This document shows positions 59,490 to 64,000 of a DNA stretch of 64,000 bases, piece after piece (positions within the stretch are counted from its first letter, which is position 1; each line of letters begins with the position of its first letter). Position numbers and translations under genes: made by a program. Source of the DNA: Tachypleus tridentatus (taxonomy: Eukaryota > Arthropoda > Merostomata > Xiphosura > Limulidae). The notes under the pieces were generated by a model. That model was given only the letters and a program-made list of their open reading frames with translations, made no database searches and had not been told where the DNA came from. The stretch spans positions 50,225,094 through 50,289,093 of the forward strand of contig NC_134830.1 in NCBI RefSeq assembly GCF_004210375.1, in the 5' to 3' direction.

Positions 59490-60904
59490 TATATTTCATG
59501 TGTTTGTAACATTACAAACAGGTGATGATATCATTTAATTTTAGTCACAATAAATGCGCATCATTTGAACCATAGGAAGTTGACTCGACGATCTAAGGTT
59601 TTGAAATATGTTTGTGTGTGTAAGTATCTCCTCAGTTGTGGTTTTATTTTATTGATACATTTTAAATTTTACTACTTGACCCTATTGGCGTCTAACGCAA
59701 TAATATTATTAATTAGCTGAGCTCTTTAAATTCTTTCTTCCAAGACTCAGGTGGCATTTCATGCATAATGGCGAGATTGGTGTGGGAAGTGTTCAATGTA
59801 TTAGTATTCGTAGTTTTTTTAAACTTAGTTTTTCCGTTATTATGTAATTCCGAAACTTGCACGAAAATAAACTCTTGTGTTTGTAAATTTAGAAATGGAT
59901 CTGTGATAAACTTAGCTCCTCTTGCAACTAAAAACATACCACGGTAAGCATATTCAAGTTTGAGCACTCTGTTTCCGTAAAGTAAGTGGTTTTGCTTGTA
60001 TTTTTTGACAAGATGTGGGAGCTTTTATTATGTGAATCCGATAACTTGTACAAGTTGACTATCACATGACTAAGTCATAAGTATTGTACATGAAGTAATC
60101 TCCAGCGTGTGTGAATTAGATCTAAGTAGCTTAACATTAATGTCGAATAAAATAATGAACTATATTATAAACAAAAAGAAAGTGTTTTAAGTTATTACAA
60201 AAATATGTTTATTAACTTTGATAATAATATAATTAATCTAACAAATTCAATGTCAGCATTGATCTAAGTTGTATATAGGTAGTGGCAATCCAGTTGTAGA
60301 GTCTTTTTTTTAGATCAGTTTTTTTTTCTTAGTAAAGTAAAACTATAATAAAACAATACATATATAAATAATTTAAATTGTTCACAAAAAACACCAAACA
60401 TACAGCTCTAAATCTTGGATAATCCATGTAGCTGTACTATGAACTCTCCCAACAACATAACATCATTTAAAGTAAGTAAAAGAAAAAACAAAGCAACCAA
60501 AATTATAAATTTAAAATTGGCTAGTACCCAGCACATTGTAAAGTGAATTTAAGGCTTATTATAACATAAATTGAAACAGTACTGTTGTATTCATTCATAC
60601 CTAAGCTGTGGTATACATATGCAGCAGAATTTGCTTTTAGTAGTCCAATAATTAGAGGCTAACACATTTTAATAGTTTGATTAGTCTGATTGCTTAGTGA
60701 ATTATTTTGGAAAACCAGGGTTTTTAGTGTTTACAAAATGATGGCTACATAAGCCATAGCCTATTGATTTTCATTACATTTAGTAGTGAAATTCTTGAAA
60801 AAACGACTACAACAAGAAAACTGGAGGTACTCAGCTTGGTGAAGTGGGCCTGTTTTTGAGAAACAAATACAAATTCAGTGATTAACCATAAGAAGAAAAA
60901 AAAA
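59490..60904. other. Mostly unassigned AT-rich stretch
   Basis: Contains the unassigned minus-strand ORF at 59713-60018. The remainder shows no motif I recognise. Confidence 0.5.
59713..60018 (-). other. Unassigned open frame with poly(A) signal downstream
   Basis: About 100 open codons on the minus strand between stops, with no ATG near the start (an in-frame TAA lies just upstream at about 60026). It reads LPHLVKKYKQNHLLYGNRV, then LEYAYRGMFLVARGAKFITD, PFLNLQTQEFIFVQVSEL, ending EMPPESWKKEFKELS. The composition is protein-like (mixed hydrophobic/charged) and AATAAAATAAAAC follows about 60 bp after the stop. It could be a terminal exon or a transposon C-terminus. I do not recognise the family. 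Confidence 0.35.
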
Positions 60905-61815
60905 TCAAAGCCCAAGGCTCCAAATATGGCTTAACCAATAACCTGTACAATAAAATTATAACCTCTTTAGAATTGTATTTAATATTCCTGGAGATACAAC
61001 CTTAAATCCTATTTGTCCTGCTGACAACAGCACACTGCTTGGATGGCTTTATACTGATTGATTGTTATACCAAGATACTTTTCTTTCATGGTACTGTTAA
61101 GATGATTCCAATCCAAATTATGATAATCTATGTGCAGTATTTTATATTTGTTATAATTAAAACACATCTGTCATTTATTTGCCAAACCCACTAAATGATC
61201 TAACTCTTTCTGTAAATCAGCAGTATCCTCTTCACAGCTAGCAACACCCAAGACCTTGATTTCATCTATAAATATAAGTAATTTATTGACCATTCCTTCA
61301 TCTATATCATTAATGTAAATCAAAAAGAGCAAAGGCCTCAACACTGAGCTCTCAGGTACACCAGTTACAACATAATCCAGTTTGACTGAACTCCATTTAT
61401 AACAGCCCTCTCCTTTCTTCCATCAAACTACTCTTCTTTCCAGTTAGTTAATTTATTCCCCACACCTTTACAAAGATATGTTTGTTTACAAGCCTTTTAT
61501 GTGGCATCTTGTAAATGCTTTCTGAAAATCCAGATACATCCAATCTACACCCTTACCCTCATCTACATAACCTGTAACATTCTCAAAGCATGTCAAAAAA
61601 CTTTGTGAGGCAAAATTTTTCCCTTGTGAAACCATGTTGACTGTCTGATAACATTCTAAACTTTGTTAAATGGCTTTGCAAAGTATATTATCAGGCTTTC
61701 TAATAACTGATGTAAGACTAACAGGTGTATAATTACAGGGACATTGTCTGTTACCCCCCTTGAAGATTGGAGTAACATCAGCTAATATTGTGCAGTTTTC
61801 CTACGCCATTTGTTC
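60905..61815 (-). pseudogene. CR1/Jockey-type LINE reverse transcriptase remnant (copy 2)
   Basis: Same family and orientation as 54926-56740; many text blocks match (for example ATTATAACCTCTTTAGAATTG here and ATTATAACCTCTTTAGACTTG there; CCTTCATCTATATCATTAAT and CCTTCATCTATGTCACTAAT). Minus-strand peptides include GCISRNIKYNSKEVIILLY at the low-coordinate end. Shorter and highly mutated; the extreme C-terminus is missing. Confidence 0.8.
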
Positions 61816-62540
61816 TTTTGCATGTCAAGCTGGTTTTATTGTTGAATGCCATACTCTTCTTAGCTGCTGAAGCCACTGACCATAGTGTACGTATAGTGTA
61901 CAGTTAACGACAGGTTCGGGCTGCTCGGATCCAGACGCGCCCTACATCACCCCCTCCACTCCCTGTAGTCTGAGCCTTGATTTTATAACAGGGCTCATTA
62001 GACCTGTGTTTGTGGCCCTCATTAATCCATGAAATTTCAGATTATCACCACCCTCTAATAAAGTGCTGGTGCTTTATGGTAAAAGAATAATATATTCTCC
62101 TATCATAGATAGTAAAAATATTATATTTTCTTGTATAATTAGAACACAAAAGGAGCAATTTCAATGGCCTGAAGCCTCTACTCGAATTGTATTGCTAGTG
62201 TTTGTTTAGGTGTTTTTATTTAATAGACGTGCTTATAGACATTATATCACTTGTTTGCCTTTTGATGAGCTTTAACAGGAATATAATATATTTGTGATTG
62301 TTTAAGTATTTTTTGAGGAACTTGCAATTACGTGTGTTGTAACTAGCATACATTATTGTCCCAGTGATGTCCAGGCGGTCAGTTGACTCGGTAGTCACTG
62401 TGAGGTTCGCTTGTTCAACTTAAATACATTGCACAGTTCAGTCCTACTTCCATTCTGTTCTATCTTTGTTCGTTGTACGTTAGAGTTTTCAATAAAGACT
62501 ATTTTAGCCTGTTGAGTCATCTGGGAAACAGATTCCAATT
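61816..62540 (+). other. Probable 5' end of the ZMYM1-like hAT element
   Basis: Between the LINE remnant and the transposase start. CAGTTAACGACAGGTTCGGG and TCGGATCCAGACGCGCCC around 61902-61945 resemble the GGATCCAG-containing ends of some hAT elements, but the right end is outside the window, so it cannot be paired. Confidence 0.35.
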
Positions 62541-64000
62541 ATGACAAACAAGCATCTGAAACTTTCTGATATTAGACAGTTCTGCAAGCCAGTTACTAGT
62601 ACTACAAGTGACAATGCAGATGCAGATAATCCAACAACCTCAAGCAAATGAATAGAAACTTGCCATACAGAGGAAATACCATGTTCATCAGAGAATGAGT
62701 CTGAAAATGCTTATGCAACTATTGCACATCATGAACCACCAGATAGTTGTGAAACAAGTTTGTGCAGTAATGAAAAATCTGACACTCCACAGATACAGTG
62801 TGGAAAGCCATATCATCCAGACTTGCAACTAATACCACGAACAAAAGCAAAATCTCAAAATATCAACTTCCAGGGCAAGTGTTTTGAGTTCCCATGGCTG
62901 CACTTTGACAATCAGACTCAAAAAGTCATATGCTTTCATTGTGCAAAGGTGGAAAATAGAGGCCTTTTTACAGGGAAATTTGAGAGGCCAGTGGAGTATA
63001 CCTTCATATTCATTGGATTTTGCAACTGGAAAAAGGCAAAACAGAAATTCAATGAACACCAATCCTTCTCTCAGCACAGATTCACTACATCTCCAGAAGG
63101 TTCACTTGATGTAACTCCAGTGACTATTCAGCTATGTGATGGTAAAAAGAAGCATCAGGAAGAATACAAAAGAAGTTTAGCCAAAATATTCAGAAGTTTA
63201 CATTTCTTACTGTGTCAAGGTTTAGCATTACTTGAACATGCTGATACAGAGGGAAACTTCTTGCAGTTAATGAAACTCCTGGAAGAGGAAGATCCTGAGT
63301 TGATGGCCTACTTGTCAAAGAAAACCACATTCACATCACCCCAGGCTCAGAATGAAATAATGGAGATGTTCAGTCATCAAATACTGAGGCACAAAGTGCA
63401 GCAAAGTAAAATCTTTGCATTATTGGTTGATTGCACTCAAGATGTTACAGGTGCTGAACAGGAAGCAATGTGTGTATGATGCGTAGATGAGAACCTTGAC
63501 ATCCATGAGACAATTCTTGGTTTGTACAGTGTTTCCAATACAACTGGTGAAACAATATCCTCGACTATACTTGATGTACTAACTAGACTCAATTTACCAC
63601 TGTCAGGATTAAGAGCACAAACTTATGATGGAGCCGCTAACATGTGTGGTGTGTACAGTGGATGCGAGGCAAAAATAAAAGAGAAGCAATCGTCAGCTTT
63701 GTTTTGTCACTGTAGAGCACACAAGTCTAATTTAATAATGCAACATGCAGTTGAAGCTTGTGAATGTATTCGAGATTCTATCCAGTGGGTACATGAAGTT
63801 GATGTCTTGCTTCAGAGGTCAGGCAAATACAATCTTTAAAAATATTGTATCGTCAGACAGCCACAATGGTCCAGTTAAATACATCCGCCCATTGTGTCCA
63901 ACATGCTGGTTGTGCTGCCCATCTGCAATTATATGTGCTAATGATCACTACAGTGACATTGTTGATTCTTTGATTGAATTAGAAAATAAAAAATCAGATG
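62541..64000 (+). pseudogene. ZMYM1-like hAT transposase (TTF-type finger, DUF4371-like), broken, runs off window
   Basis: A single plus-strand frame from MTNKHLKLSDIRQFC at 62541 runs to 63839 with in-frame TGA codons at 62649-62651 and 63477-63479 and a TAA at 63837-63839; the following sequence reads on in another frame (KNIVSSDSHNGPVKY, DHYSDIVDSLIELENKKSD). A TTF-type finger is seen in FPWLHFDNQTQKVICFHCAK ... FCNWKKAKQKFNEHQSFSQH, then KIFALLVDCTQDVTGAEQEA (first Asp region), TYDGAANMCGVYSGCEA (second Asp block) and CHCRAHKSNLIMQHAV. This order is that of ZMYM1-like proteins derived from hAT elements. Two stops and one frameshift indicate a dead transposon copy; the hATC end lies beyond 64000. 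Confidence 0.85.

Overview
This is AT-rich animal DNA and not microbial. It has split genes with GT-AG introns, abundant tRNA-derived SINEs, LINE and DNA-transposon debris and many minisatellites. The dominant SINE (tail core GGCTATCTGCGCTAGCCGT, tRNA-like head with a GGTTCGAAYCCC B box) resembles, from memory, a family of horseshoe-crab genomes. I therefore favour a xiphosuran chelicerate (Limulus/Tachypleus type); that placement is inference.

One host gene dominates the window. On the minus strand, 12 coding exons between 45176 and 1138 join in phase without a break into 603 codons of a band 4.1-like protein 5 / Yurt orthologue (EPB41L5). They cover a basic N-terminus, a complete three-lobed FERM domain, the FERM-adjacent (FA) region and part of the C-terminal tail. 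The last codons lie left of the window. Intron 1 is about 26 kb (19064-45023) and explains most of the gene-free centre.

Layout. 1-1137: intron or 3' part of the gene, with a 49-bp minisatellite and a fold-back element that carries a 33-34-bp array. 1138-19063: exons 12 to 2. The intron between exons 11 and 10 holds two more 49-bp-period arrays, one of them split by a decayed hAT element. 19064-45023: intron 1, with a head-to-head SINE pair, other SINE copies, a 58-bp satellite with an 8-mer higher-order repeat, a Jockey-like LINE ORF1 remnant, snap-back repeats and a 571-bp dispersed repeat. 45024-45176: exon 1 with the start codon. 45177-64000: a transposon-rich flank with a Tc1 remnant, a hAT fragment, a structurally complete hAT element (49077-52267, 8-bp target duplication), two CR1-like LINE remnants, a tandemly duplicated SINE cluster and a ZMYM1-like hAT transposase running off the right edge.

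Apart from EPB41L5, every recognisable coding stretch is mobile-element derived and broken by stops or frameshifts. The window therefore shows one polarity/junction gene embedded in, and flanked by, repetitive DNA. I found no evidence of a new multi-gene system. The points most worth a second look are the near-intact hAT with two frameshifts at identical T6 runs, the fold-back element hosting a minisatellite, the hAT insertion into a minisatellite, and the higher-order 58-bp satellite.
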